Assembly (NCBI GenBank): GCA_947561585.1
Contig: CANNZV010001044.1
Span: 62,001 to 126,000 of the forward strand
Reading direction: 5' to 3'
DNA length: 64,000 nucleotides
Source: Caprella mutica
Taxonomy: Eukaryota; Arthropoda; Malacostraca; Amphipoda; Caprellidae
The position numbers and the translations under genes are program-made. Under the pieces are notes generated by a model that was given only the letters and a program-made list of their open reading frames with translations, was not told the DNA's origin and did not search any database. How positions within the stretch are numbered: position 1 is the first letter of the stretch; every line of letters begins with the position of its first letter. Positions 21,711-34,060 of the stretch are shown one piece after another.

Positions 21711-24700
21711 TCTTCATGAAATGGAAATCTAATAATAAACACAGTGTGTAAAATTGTGTGTATTTTATAGGGTTCGATTTGAAATAAAGATTGGGATTAT
21801 ATTGTCGTGAATGATGCCCACAGCGATTCTTACATTTACAACTGATATATGCAAAAAATGAGAGTTTCATATATTTAAGTTTTATCAATAATCTTTGAAC
21901 TTATTATGGAGAAGCACAAGTTGGTGCTTCTTTTTTTATGTAAAAATAAATACTACATGTTTAATAATGATTAATTCAATCATATATGATTTAATTTCAA
22001 TTTTGCGTGCTTAAATGTTCATTTTAAGAAATATTATTTGCAAAAACCGTAGACTGATTTTCTGCAAAGAAATTCATTTCAGAAGTTTTTTGTTGAAATT
22101 CTATATTTTAAATGTTCAACTTTTTATGATTATTTTAATTCCAATGTACTCTCATTAAATCCATTGAAATTCACATTCCTATTACTCTTTCCTTTTGGTC
22201 TTCATTTTCCCTTTCATTTCTTCCCCACCACCAACATTCACAGCGTTAACTTTTCTTTATTTATGAGGAGAATTCATAGCAGCTGTTTACATTCCTCTTC
22301 CGGAGAGAGGAGGCGTTACGTGGAATTTTAATATAAAAACAGAGAAAAATTTAACGCCTTTCTACGCTACTGGGAAATGGGGGAAACATTGCGGTGTGAG
22401 TGTTGAAATTATCATTGAAATTATATATAATAAATCGGCTATAAAATGACTGGGAATTGTTCTCTACTTATGACAGTGTCCCTTTTGCTTAGTATTGGAA
22501 ATTCAAGTAAGAAAATATAAATAAGATACACAGTTTAGTTATTTAATATGTGTCCAATAAATATACAATAGAAAATATTTTTGCTACTTAGGATATTTAA
22601 TTACGAGTATAATTTATCTTGAAAATAGTATTACATCATTTGAATCAAAATATGTTAATAATTATCTGACTATAGATACGATACGGATATAAAAACCTCA
22701 TTCTACATTTAAACAATGGGAATCAAAATTTTATTCTATTTAAATTAATATATTAAATATCAACCATTAAGAATGTAAAACAACATATGTAATAATATTT
22801 TTATGTTTGATATAAAAAAATTACTTTTACTTCTCAAACGACAATAATAAAGATTTTTATTCGTGTTGCTTTCTTAGAAAATACAATTTATTGTCAACGT
22901 AGGCATTTATAAAACAGTTTCTACCAAACTTATCCTGAAGTGAAAGATGATGATGAACGATTTTTTTCACTTGATAAAATTTTCCAAATTAACAGTTTAC
23001 TAATTTTTCCTAAACTATTTCTTCAAAAACTAAATACGTCCCTTCAATTGTTTGAAGATTATTATTAATACAAAGATTTAGAGCATCTCCCAAACAGTTC
23101 TCGCACCAACTTTTTTGTAATTTCTAAAAGAATAAAATGGCACTAATCATACCAAAATAAATAATAATTCAATTTATTTATTATAGATGTTTTCCCTATA
23201 ATTATTCCAATCTTCTTAAGTTATTATCAATTCATATATCTGTTATATGGTATCATTTTATTTAACTTTAATCCGTATCGCCATCAAAGAGTGCAATTAA
23301 TTTTCCCTCTGAGGAACAGATTCAGATGGATTCTCATCCAGATTATTCTGAACACTAGAATATCTTGTAATTGAGCAGCTATTGAAATAATCATTTACTG
23401 GAGTATTCATCAAAAACAGTTATCTGACTTCTATCTATTTGTAGAGGAATCTACAATCTAAGATAAAGAGGATAGAAATTTATAGATAAAGAAAGTCACG
23501 ACAATTCATCAGAAGGTTAAAATAAAAATAAAGTTTAATATCCAAGACATTCGAATCATGTTTGACATTCATTGATTTAAATAAACAATTTACAATTTCA
23601 ATTTTATCATCTTTTTCACCCTAACACTTCATTTTGAGGTCACTTTCAGAGTTCAATAATTAATCTTTTCAGCCGAGCAGCTGATAAAAGTTAGTCTTTC
23701 TAGTCCGAGTGAGAACATTAGACTCGTTTGTCTTCTCGGATCGGGTAATTTCATCACTAAAGTACGGAACTCTTCACCATTATGAGTTGTGGGAATGAAA
23801 CCTTACTCCCTATTTTCTTTGTGGTAAATGCGGCAGTTATTGATATATGTTATAATTTATAAGATTTTAGGTACTCGGTGAGCCTAGATTTTGAAAATTG
23901 ACTTTTCATTTTTTTGTAAGATAATTGTGTAGAACAATTTTTTTTATAAATTTTTCTATTACACAGGAAAATTGTTTAAACAAACATATCGAATTATTAT
24001 AAAATATATGGAAATATATTTTATTGATATTGTGATCATATTTAGTGACTTAAATGGGTATGAAATTCAGTCCAAACAATTAAGGGTTTAGTAAAATCTC
24101 AATTCTAAGAAGATTTAATGGGTTTTATTACCCGATTCTCAGGAAGAAGAACAAGACTCTCCTCCAAAAAGGCTTCCCAATTAAGGAGACCGACACGGGA
24201 AAAATTTTGTGGTGTTGAAATTAATTGCAAGCAGAAAATTTGGGACAGTTTTAGTAATTGTTTGAGTTTATGGATTATACATGTAAAACAATTATAATAC
24301 TAATAGTAATAAATAATGACAAATTATTTTAAGATATAATTAATATAACAGTGTGATAGTAAACTGAACAAACTTGATAAAATATAGGCACTAATTACTT
24401 AGATAATTATTGAATAATCTACATTTGTATTTAATTATATTTAAAAAACTATCCTGTATGGTTAAATGAATGATATTGAAACTTACTTAAATTTAACATA
24501 CTAATTTTCTCTGTAAAATTAAAACTTACGGAAGTATCATGAATGAGATTGTGAAGAAAATGAATAGTAATTGAAATAATCTTAGTAAAGTACGTAGATT
24601 TAAATACATATTTTGAGTTTTAGGTATATTTTTTATTAAGATATTTCAAGCTTATTTTAAGATAAATTAACAATAAATATACTATGAGCTACTAAACTAA

Positions 24701-24915
24701 CTACTTCAACAAAAGAAAAATCTTCTGTCGATGAATAAGTCCCGTTAAAATAACTGTCTGATATCCCCAAATATTTGACAGCAATGTTACGCCAGTGGAA
24801 ATAAATGCAAGTCTTATTTCATCGATAATCACCTAATACTTTGCCTCCGAAAGAAGGAGATATTTTACCGTAGAGTAGTCAGCGGAGGAGCTATCCAATC
24901 TATTCTTCTACTTTA
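21711..24915. other. AT-rich spacer, nothing evident
   Basis: No gene or repeat that I can support. 22250-22400 is slightly G+C-richer. Confidence 0.5.
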
Positions 24916-24917
24916 TG

Positions 24918-25020
24918 GTGAGAGGAGAGAAAAGAGGTAATAAAAGGAGAAAAAAGAGGTAAGGAAAGGAGAGAAAAGAGGTAAGGAAAGGAGAGAAAAG
25001 AGGTAAGAAAGGAGAGAAAA
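24918..25020 (+). repeat. 22-bp purine-rich tandem repeat, about 5 units
   Basis: The unit gaggtaaggaaaggagagaa plus two bases repeats with small indels. Confidence 0.85.
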
Positions 25021-25777
25021 TTATTTAAGAAAGGGAGATTGAATCTGGTTGCTTTTTCTATCATTATTTCATTAAACTACAAAATATCACTCGTAATACT
25101 ATTTAAGTAAGTTCATTTACCTGAGAAAATTAATTTGTTTTCAACAAATTAGAATTAATTATTTGTATGTAGAGTAAAAAATGAAGTATATTGACTATTG
25201 AATTAAATATTACACTGAATTTGTGTGTTTAATTTTTTTCGGAAAAGTAATTATAATATTCTTGGTAAAGTCCGTGGACTATTTATATTTTGCTGTATGA
25301 TTTTTTGAACAATTATTTATATATTCAGCTCACAAGAAAGTAAATTTAGACATTTTTTTAGCATTTGTAAACCCTCAGTCTCGTTATACTGAAAGTAAAC
25401 CAAATAATTCTCAGTAATCCAAAAGGCTCCACAGAATTTTCATATTTTACGGAATGAAATGAAAAACATTGGATTTTGATGGTTTTTGAAAATGCAATGT
25501 CAGCGTTTTCAAAAAGTTCAATAGACTCGAAGCAGACTCCAACTGTCACTGTAAATTATTGATTTCTTAAGATATTATTGTACCTTATTGGAACTCAGTT
25601 AACCTTTAGTTTGAATCGATGTATTGAAATGATTATATAATTAATTTAGACTCATATTTCATTTCTGATAGAAAAATTTATATTAACCACAAACATTATA
25701 CAATTACAATAAGTATAATATATTATATTCCTAGTCTGGTTTCTATTGCCCTGTAGAGGCATCTTATAATGCTATAT

Positions 25778-25903
25778 TTCACTTCCAAAAATTGGTATTT
25801 CTCGAGACTATGAACGAGAGTTTGCCTTCATCAAAGTACTGATAAAAACACCGTGAAAGCTTTAGTGACTCATTGGAACAGGAGGAAAATAGAGAGACGA
25901 TTT
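25778..25903 (-). repeat. Inverted repeat, right copy (partner 21581-21710)
   Basis: Reverse complement of the left copy, with the shared run tttctcgagactatgaacga. Confidence 0.8.
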
Positions 25904-26445
25904 AATATCCTTACAATTCAATATTCATATAATATATTACTGAGAAAGTAATTTCGGTGTCGTATTTAAGCTATAATTGATTTATTGCAGCAACAGATAT
26001 TGCAGCATGTATATTTGAAGGAAAAATCTTCAGAAACTGTTCAATCATCTCTGTTTCAATTTACTTATGATTGCATCCACAGAAAATCAGTCAAGCAAGT
26101 CATTCTTTACACAAAATGTTGTTAGATTAATTATTATTATAGAGAAGAGGTATTTGTTTCTGTAGGCAACTTTTCTTTTATTCTATAAGGTTTGAAAAGA
26201 TATAAATGAGAGTAAAGAAGAAAAGGGAAGCAATATATATCACTCTTTACGCCCATTTCCTTGAATTTTCCCATGTTGGTGCCAAGATCCTCAATGTATA
26301 TTAACAGCTTAATATATCATTATCTAGGAACTGTTTGATCAGATTTTGGGAAGGATAGTGTCGAGGGTCAAGGTCTAGTTCAAGAGAAGGTCAAAATAGA
26401 TTTCAGATGTGGCGAAGTTATGCGTTCTTGTAGTTCCGAGTGCCA
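25904..26445. other. AT-rich, nothing evident
   Basis: No frame or repeat of note. Confidence 0.45.
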
Positions 26446-26509
26446 GTTCTAGTTTAGTATAGTTTTCTTGTCCAAAGGAATCAATATTCCAGCATGGACG
26501 TCTTGTACC

Positions 26510-26640
26510 ATAATTACAGCTTCATTCCAAAGAATTGTTTTTGCAGAACTCGTGCAATAAATTGATCTAATTTGAGAAAAGATACTCAAGTTAGCCCAAT
26601 CACTGTTTTTTGTTAGCCGATTAATCAACATCTGGTCCTA
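26510..26640 (+). repeat. Dispersed repeat C, copy 1
   Basis: Directly repeated at about 62778-62905, sharing gttagccgattaatcaac and the upstream agcttcatt...gcagaactc run. A minus frame is open here (26449-26631) but is broken in the other copy, so it is probably a transposon fragment. Confidence 0.7.
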
Positions 26641-28361
26641 GCGAAAAGTGAATTAAAATTTAGTGAGCATTGCAACAGTGACTCCTTTTGAGGAAATATG
26701 AATGGGTCAACGAAAATTTAGTAGAGTTTTCTCTTAATCGGGAAATTTAATCACTAAGTTTGATCAAATTATATAAGATATCATCAGAAAGTTGATAGAA
26801 ATTTGAACACTGACCGGAACAATGATGCTTAAATATCGTAAATTCATATTTTCAATAATTTCAATGCTCAGTGTAGCAATTGCATTTAAGTTCCATTAGA
26901 TGCAGATAATAAAATTTCTGCAGTAAATACAGTTTCAATTTAATGATAATTTTCATACTATAACCCATTATCATTTTGTCGTAAGGGTTTCAGAGGCTCT
27001 AAAAAATCTTCAGACCAAATGTTTGCAGAGAAAGAAGAGGGCAAATGGAATCGCTGATGCAATCCAATGATAATAAAATAAAGAAGCTACTAAATGTGGT
27101 AATACCAATAAACATCACAAGATATGTTATTCCCAAATAGAAACGACGAAACAGCTTTCGTCGTCGTCGATAAATGACATCGTCAATCTGCAAATTACGA
27201 TTTGCAGAGACTTAGTCACAATATGAGAACTGAAGAACGGAAAAGAAATCGGATTCTAACAACACATGCTTTATAAATCCAATTTCAAAACACGAGAAAC
27301 AATCAGAAAAGCGATTGGGTATTCAACTGTACATGTTGAAAATTGAGTTTTATATACTTGATATAGGTATGTGAATTATATTCCTTAAGAATGGAAAATA
27401 AAGAAAGTTTTCTTTCGAAAAATACATTTAAAACAAATAAAAGAAAATACAAATTGTGCCAGTCGAGAATAAATTTCTGCTGTCAGCATCAGACATCTCG
27501 AGTTCCGCAAATATTATTTTCATAAATCTGATCCCATTCTAAATAAAATACTCACTCTGTAAGAAAAACTTTTATTTGTGAAATTGTTAGAGTTAAATTA
27601 TAAATTTCTTGTTATCATGAATAATATTAAATATCAACTAATACTAACAATATATTTGGGGTATAAGTGATGGAGTATTTAGTGATTGATATGATTTTTC
27701 TAATTTATTTGGGAAAATTCGTAGAGCACAATTTGAACCAAATTCACATATCAAATAAAAATGTTCTTCCTTTTTCAATAGCGATCTAATTCCATTTAAT
27801 TCGCACCTCATTAAAGGCTTCACTCAAATGATCAAAAGAATGAATTGCTCTCTAATCAGCATCCAATTAGGTAATACTAAATATTGGAGTAAATCTTCAA
27901 TTAGATATTTTCATCCTTATTTTTGATGAAAATCTTTGGAGTTGGAAAATGGGATTTTCAATTTATATTATTTAAGCGACACATCATAATTTGAGTCAAT
28001 ATAATAATGAGTTTATGTCTCAATCGAAATACAATATCTTCTGCTGCAATACATGACACAATATCTTTTTTGCAACAGCACAATGCGCAATACTCTGCCT
28101 CAATACAATACATACAATATTGCATCCCCACAACTTCTGCAATGCAATTTTGCGGTGGCGGTAAATTTAATCTAGCGAAATATTCCGCGATGTTTCGTTT
28201 GATCGTAACAATAGACTTGGATTTCAATTCGATTGTGAAGTTGTTTATCTGTTATAGGCCTATGAATCAAAACTTTTTATTTTCTGAATTTTTTTTATTT
28301 GTATACAACAGAATAATCATATGCAGCTCATTTCAAAGGTGTCGTTTTTAATTTTTCTGCA
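26641..28361. other. AT-rich spacer with a CAATA-word patch
   Basis: 28010-28140 contains many caata and gcaata words on the plus strand, and both strands are open as a result (27958-28351). I read this as low-complexity sequence. Nothing else is evident. Confidence 0.4.
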
Positions 28362-28368
28362 TTGAAAA

Positions 28369-29889
28369 CGGTATCCGTCTTATTGGCCGATTACGAATTT
28401 GCTGAAACTAAATTCTTCGAAAACTAATTCACCGAACTCTAATTCGCTGAACCGGATTCTCCGAATACGAATTTGCCAAAAGACAAAATTGTCATAAAAA
28501 AGATTCGCCGAAGTGAAGATTGGCCAAAAGACAAATTTTCCGAAAGGCAAATTTATCGAAAGATTTATTCAAAACAAAATGTAAAATTACACAAAAGTTA
28601 CATAAAAAAAAAACGAAACAACGAAATCATAATTAACCCTCAGTTACACAAAATGATCCTTTAATTATTCTATCTCTTCGTTATTCATTGTAACAATTAA
28701 TCTTTGGTCCACAAAATGATTATTTGTCTTTGTTCGTAATTTAAAGACGTTCTAGCTTTATTCAGTCAGTCATGTTTGGGAGCAAGTTACATTTCTTTCA
28801 TTTGAGCGTTTGGCTTGTTCTTAGATTGTGTGTTACTAACGAGTTTATTCATTTTTTGATGAATAATCCATGTTTACTGGTTTGTTTTTATGATGGGATT
28901 ATAAATATCACGACGAGTTAAATAAACTAAACAACAACTTTGTTTACAACTTTGTGTGATTACTAAACTAAAACTCTTTGTTTAAATATGCCAAATAAAG
29001 CACACATGGGCTTCTTATTTTGTATTCAGTTGTTGATAGTATTCCATACAGAAGTGTTATGGCTGACATTATTTATATCTATTCAATTTATTGCGTTTTA
29101 AATATGAAATTGTTAGTAATGAATAAAGTAACTATTAGTTTTGTTTATATCTTCACAATATACCTCTGGCTTCAACGATAGTGTCATTTGTAAGAAGAAA
29201 TTTGTTTCAGTTAAGGGGGTCGTCTAGGTTCGGCACCGTTAAATATCAATTTTTTATATTATCTTATATGAATCTCAATACTTTTCTCTAGCAGAATGTG
29301 AAAACAGAATTTTGAAAAACGTACCAGAACCACTACGAATGTACCAAAAGGTGCTGGTACCATGCGTGTGGGCACATTGATTTGGCTTAAAAAAACTTGT
29401 CATCTAAATCCATAAAAATCAATCTTTCTCAGCATAATATCTATATCTGCTAAGTACATGATTATAGAGTGGCATCTATTTTGATCTGGAGAATAAAATC
29501 ACCATTTTTATCTGATTATTTTTTAATCATCATAAAAACAATGATTTTTGTCAACCCTTTATTAGTAATGTACTTATTAATATTGATATATACAGTTAGA
29601 TATATGAATTTAGCAAAATGATACAGAATTAGCGGAATCAAAATTTATGTAGCAATAATAATGTCAAATCCATATAAGAAATGTGTTTTCTTTATGCATA
29701 AGATATAATGGTTTTCGACAAATTCGTCTTTCAGAAAATTTGACCTTCGGCAAATCCTTATTTCGGAAAATTCGTTTTCGGCAAATTCGGGATTCGGGAA
29801 GCACGTATTCGGATAATCCGTTTCGGCGAATTAGTTTTTGGAAAATTTAGTTTCGGTCAATTCATTTTCGGAAAATCAGCTAAGATCCA
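28369..29889. mobile_element. Foldback-like element 1 with word-array inverted ends
   Basis: 28369-28580 and 29708-29889 are imperfect inverted repeats of each other. Each end is an array of short words such as aatttgccgaaa, aattcgccgaa and gacaaattttccgaa. Outer tips align as cggtatc and, in reverse complement, tggatc. Flanks ttgaaaa (28362-28368) and ttaaaaa (29890-29896) agree at 6 of 7 bases, a possible target duplication. The 1.1 kb centre has no transposase. Tandem-repeat termini of this type are known from the Foldback and Galileo elements of flies. Borders are tentative. Confidence 0.65.
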
Positions 29890-29896
29890 TTAAAAA

Positions 29897-30450
29897 CAGG
29901 ATGATGATGCAAAGAATTATTCATGTTTTTCGAAGTATTTTCAATAACTACTATAGCGTGCAGAATATAATGGGTAACGAAAACATATTATTTTAATCAT
30001 TAATTACAAAAAAAAAAAAAATAATAATAGCTACACACATATTCTTAAATTCTCATACACATTCAATTATTACTATTGTAAGTATTCGTAATAAATTCTA
30101 GAGCATTTGAAAAAAAATGTTATTAATAATTAATATTTAACTTCAATAAATAAATTAGTTCTGCTCAAAGGTTAATGAATAGCATCACAAACTTTGATGT
30201 TTTTACAAATGAAGGCAAGTAATTCAATACTTTGTAAATATTTGCATACTATTGATCGCTAATATCTTGATATGTGAAATCTTTTGCCACAGGATTTTTG
30301 CTAATTTTGCACAAAATGAAGGTGTCATCTTTCTTCTATTCTTAGCATTCGAAAATAGATTTATAATTTAGTCAACTACATTGTGAATAGATCTTAAAAT
30401 GTTCTCACTGATTATTAAAATGATTTAATGATGTGTTTTATGATACCCTG
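29897..30450. other. AT-rich, nothing evident
   Basis: Only A runs and short AT words between the two foldback-like elements. Confidence 0.45.
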
Positions 30451-30457
30451 TATTTAA

Positions 30458-31518
30458 CGGTAGCCGGTAAATTCCTCGAAAACAATCGCTAGAAAGACAA
30501 TTCATCGAAAAATAATTGCTCGAACGAACAATTGCTCAAATGATTAATTCCTCGAAAGTTGTAGGGAGATTACAGATGGAGTATGAAAGATATAAAATAA
30601 ACAAGTGGCATGAATAACAGAGATCATGCTAAATTTAAATTAGTAAGACTTAATGTCTGATTCGTAAAGAAGTATGCCGAGAAATTTATACTCCGCACGA
30701 CCGTGAGGTAATATACTATCTACGGTTGTAGAGAAAATCCAGTCTCAGAAGAGTCAATAATGATTTTATTAAAGATCAATATTAGAAAAAGTTGAAATTG
30801 TGAATATTAACTGTGTAGTGTATTTACTAAAATAATAATGTGTAGTGACCGTAAAAGCTCACCAAAAAATACTCAAATATGCCACATGATACCAATTACC
30901 CATACATTAACTGAATAGTTTTTGTTAATATATTGAAACTTCACTTTCGAGATGAAAAATTACTCTGTCATAACTTTGAGTTATTTCACCTATTGAGGTG
31001 CCACATACATATAGGCTAGTTGAAAATTAATCTACAAAATTATTGGGGTTTTATGATAAAACAACATGAATAGTATCACTTCACCACAAGATACCCAATG
31101 ACAGGTTACAAACAAGATGACAAAAACGGTCTCTAGGATAAAATAAGAAAAAAACAGGAAGAGAAAGATTTAAAATCAGTCATACAATGATTAATAGTAA
31201 ATAGCTATGAACAAATTGAAGCAGTTATTATCAAGTAATAAAAGAAGTAACAAAGATGATTAGGTGCACCTCCACTTCATGATTAACTGACTTTTATAAA
31301 TTCATAAGCTGTTTATAATTTAATAATTCGAGCAATTGTACATTCAAGCAATTTGATCAATCTAGCAATTGTTTACTCGAACAATTGTTTTTCGAGCAAT
31401 TGTTTTTCGAGCAATTGTTTTTCGAGCAATTGTTTTTCGAGCAATTGTTTTTCGAGCAATTGTTTTTCGAGCAATTGTTTTTTCGAGCAATTATTTTCGA
31501 GCAATTTACCTAGAACCG
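30458..31518. mobile_element. Foldback-like element 2 with word-array inverted ends
   Basis: Inverted tips cggtagccggtaaattcctc (left) and, in reverse complement, cggttctaggtaaattgctc (right). Inward of these, both ends carry arrays of aattgctcgaaaa-type words: about 100 bp on the left and about 190 bp on the right. A 7-bp direct repeat, TATTTAA, lies exactly outside both tips (30451-30457 and 31519-31525). No transposase lies within, so it is non-autonomous. The right array contains a regular 15-bp tandem run. Its architecture matches elements 28369-29889 and 48457-48917. Confidence 0.75.
31375..31505 (+). repeat. 15-bp tandem run inside the right end of element 2
   Basis: agcaattgtttttcg is repeated about 7-8 times. 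Because 15 is a multiple of three, it reads as a five-residue repeat (FRAIV or NCFSS) in open frames. This is a by-product, not a protein. Confidence 0.9.
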
Positions 31519-31684
31519 TATTTAAATATGATAGGCTTCAGGCCAATCTCAGACTATCACCCGTTCCACCCATCCGTACGATCTACTCTAACCTTTTAAA
31601 TAGGACTCTACTGTAATGAATTCGTTGGATGTACGTTATGATTTCATTCTTTAATTAAATTAAATTAACTGATCCAGTAGAAAC

Positions 31685-32225
31685 TTCAGGCTGGATCATC
31701 ATTCATCTTCCAGAAATGTCCATAATTCTTCCACGTTAGTTCGGTTTATTCTTTAAATAGGGTCTCCAATAATTGGATTGAGGTCAGAGCTCTGACGAGA
31801 CCTGATCATTATTTGGATCTTTTAATGTTCTAAGAAAATTTATTCATTTTATAGCAACATGGTAGGGCACGATGTTCGGCATAAAATTCGGTGGTTCAAA
31901 GTCAGCTAATTGAAAGAGTATGTTGAGTTAGGAGCTGTTTGTATACCTCTCCAAAAACTATTCTCTGCAGAAGAATAATGGGACCAGGACCAGAAGACGA
32001 AAATGTATCCCAGATTATCACACTACCACCCACCTTCGAACTTAAAATTTTAATAAATACAACTCATAACTAACTCTTCCCTTACTGTGACCTTCCTATG
32101 GTACTAGAATTCTCTGACAGTGATTTACCATCTCGAAAAAAGGACACAATCCTGTTCTTCTCAGCAACATTCACCAGTTGACGTGTAGCGGCAGCCATAT
32201 TGAAAATAGTTTTGGTTTCGACAAT
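31685..32225 (-). pseudogene. Second Tc1-like transposase relic
   Basis: On the minus strand, fragments in Tc1 order: a start-like MAAATRQLVNVAEKNRI near 32190, GGSVIIWDTFSSSGPGPII near 32000, then DLNPI near 31780, corresponding to the family motif DLNPIEN. Several frameshifts and stops lie between. No inverted ends were found. It differs in sequence from the relic at 1740-2720, so it is a separate family or an older insertion. Confidence 0.75.
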
Positions 32226-32829
32226 TCGCCACCTCTCACGATGATTATGATCATGAAACAAGTCATTAAAAATACAAATTCGAACCTTTTAAATAGCAGA
32301 ACTAGTATTCTGCTCTTAATGGTTTAAAGTGAAATATCGAATTATCAAAATAACTTTCATTCAAAATGCTCTGAAATTTCTTAGGAATAGATATAATATG
32401 TTTATGAAAAATACACAAAATTTCAAGAATGTGTTTTCCTCTTTCTTTAGCAATCAATTATTTAGATAACTTGGTATAATTTTTCGTTATATCATGCACG
32501 TTTGTGTTTCTACTTGAGACGACTTCCAAATTGTAATATAATATGCATAATAGTAATAATTAATATCCAAATAGTAATATTTCGAAGGTCTATACATATG
32601 TATAAGAACCATCACTCGTTCACACTATGAATGAAGTAAACGTACGTTGCCATACATTGTTTCATCTTTTAGGTTTTGGTATTAAAGAACGCAGAAAGAA
32701 AAAATATCAATTGCTATATCTTCAAGAAAAAAATATTTGGATTGGCCAGGAAAATTTTTGAAATCACCATATCTTTCTATTTTGGATACTAAATGAATAA
32801 ATATGTTAAATAGTGTAAGTAGGAGATCT
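32226..32829. other. AT-rich, nothing evident
   Basis: No supported feature. Confidence 0.45.
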
Positions 32830-32960
32830 TAGCAATTAGGAGCTCTCTCATCTCTAAATTGGTTCATTGTGAGGGAAAAGACAGCCTTAATTACGGCACT
32901 TATTAGACTTTAAATCCACGGGAATAACACTCCACTTCTCATTCAGTTTGTGGAGAAATT
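32830..32960 (+). repeat. Dispersed repeat B, copy 2
   Basis: Close to 7870-8015 in direct orientation, with ccttaattacggcacttatt shared. This copy is in the spacer, so repeat B spreads independently of the inverted duplication. Confidence 0.7.
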
Positions 32961-33809
32961 AAACTGCAAGTGAATAATTAGCTCAATTTATAAGGAAATT
33001 TGGATTAAGATTATAATGAAAAGTTTGACTATTGCCTGTTGTATTTAATTAAAGAAACACGGTTTTTATTAATAGAATACATGTAATAATATCATTCTAA
33101 AATTTTACATCGTATAAATGATTCGAAATAAATTTTATTCGATTTTTATATAGAAAGTAATATTTACTCTCATGATTTTATCTCCATTTTATTGATCTTA
33201 AAGCGAAGAAAGAGAATTTGAACGATCATTAAATTTTATTACTCCATTAAAGTTACCCAAGTTCCTAAGCGTCCGATTTACTTCAGTTTTAGATTCAATA
33301 TTGAGTTGAAGTGAAAATAACGAACTATATCCTAAAATAATAGTTCGAATATATTTGGTAATTGAAAATTACTTAAACTGAGAATGGACATAAATATATC
33401 CAATTTAAATATTCAGATTAAAATACATATGATTAATTCAAATTAAACTATTCATTTAAAATATAGTTATTTCTTTATCTAATAATTTTTTAGTATATAG
33501 TTAATTCTATGGGGAATTTACTCACTATTTATGAATCTATTCCATGTTGGTGGCACATTTTAGGTTAGAAATTACAAAGTTACTACCTCTAAGAATACAG
33601 TTCCTTGCAGATAAGTTTTTAGGATGTTTTTTATTAAGGATGAGTGTGTAGAGGTAGCCATGCCACCCTATGAACCTCCAATACCAGGTTATAATACAAT
33701 CATGAAGTGTGCAAAGCAACTAACTAGCGAATACAACAAACTGCTTTACAGCTATTTACGTTGAGAGTTTCAAATTTCATATGATTTGAAAAGTTATATA
33801 ATTCAACTC

Positions 33810-34060
33810 ATAACTATATGCAAGGAGGAGGAGCCAACAGGGGGAGGAGCATTAAGGGTTTAATGTTCTGCATCCTGTTGGGTCCGCTTCCTCACCAACC
33901 AATCAGAGAAGAGTTATCCTTAAAAACGATATCCATAAACACATTATTCTTTCAGTACTGTTTCGATAGGAGCTTATTCGGTAGAGACAATATATCTAAA
34001 ACCTTATGAGTTGTTTATTATATTGATTAAATTTAGACTGAAGAAAAATAATCTCCTTTG
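33810..34060 (+). repeat. Dispersed repeat A, copy 2
   Basis: Contains gaggagccaacagggggagg and a downstream run matching 7195-7330 (gaagagtta..cctta, ggtagaga.aata). The order of repeats B and A is swapped relative to the left arm. Confidence 0.6.

Noticed and set aside
31353..31616. Frames with NCFSS or FRAIV repeats
   Set aside because: Derived from the 15-bp array in the end of foldback-like element 2.
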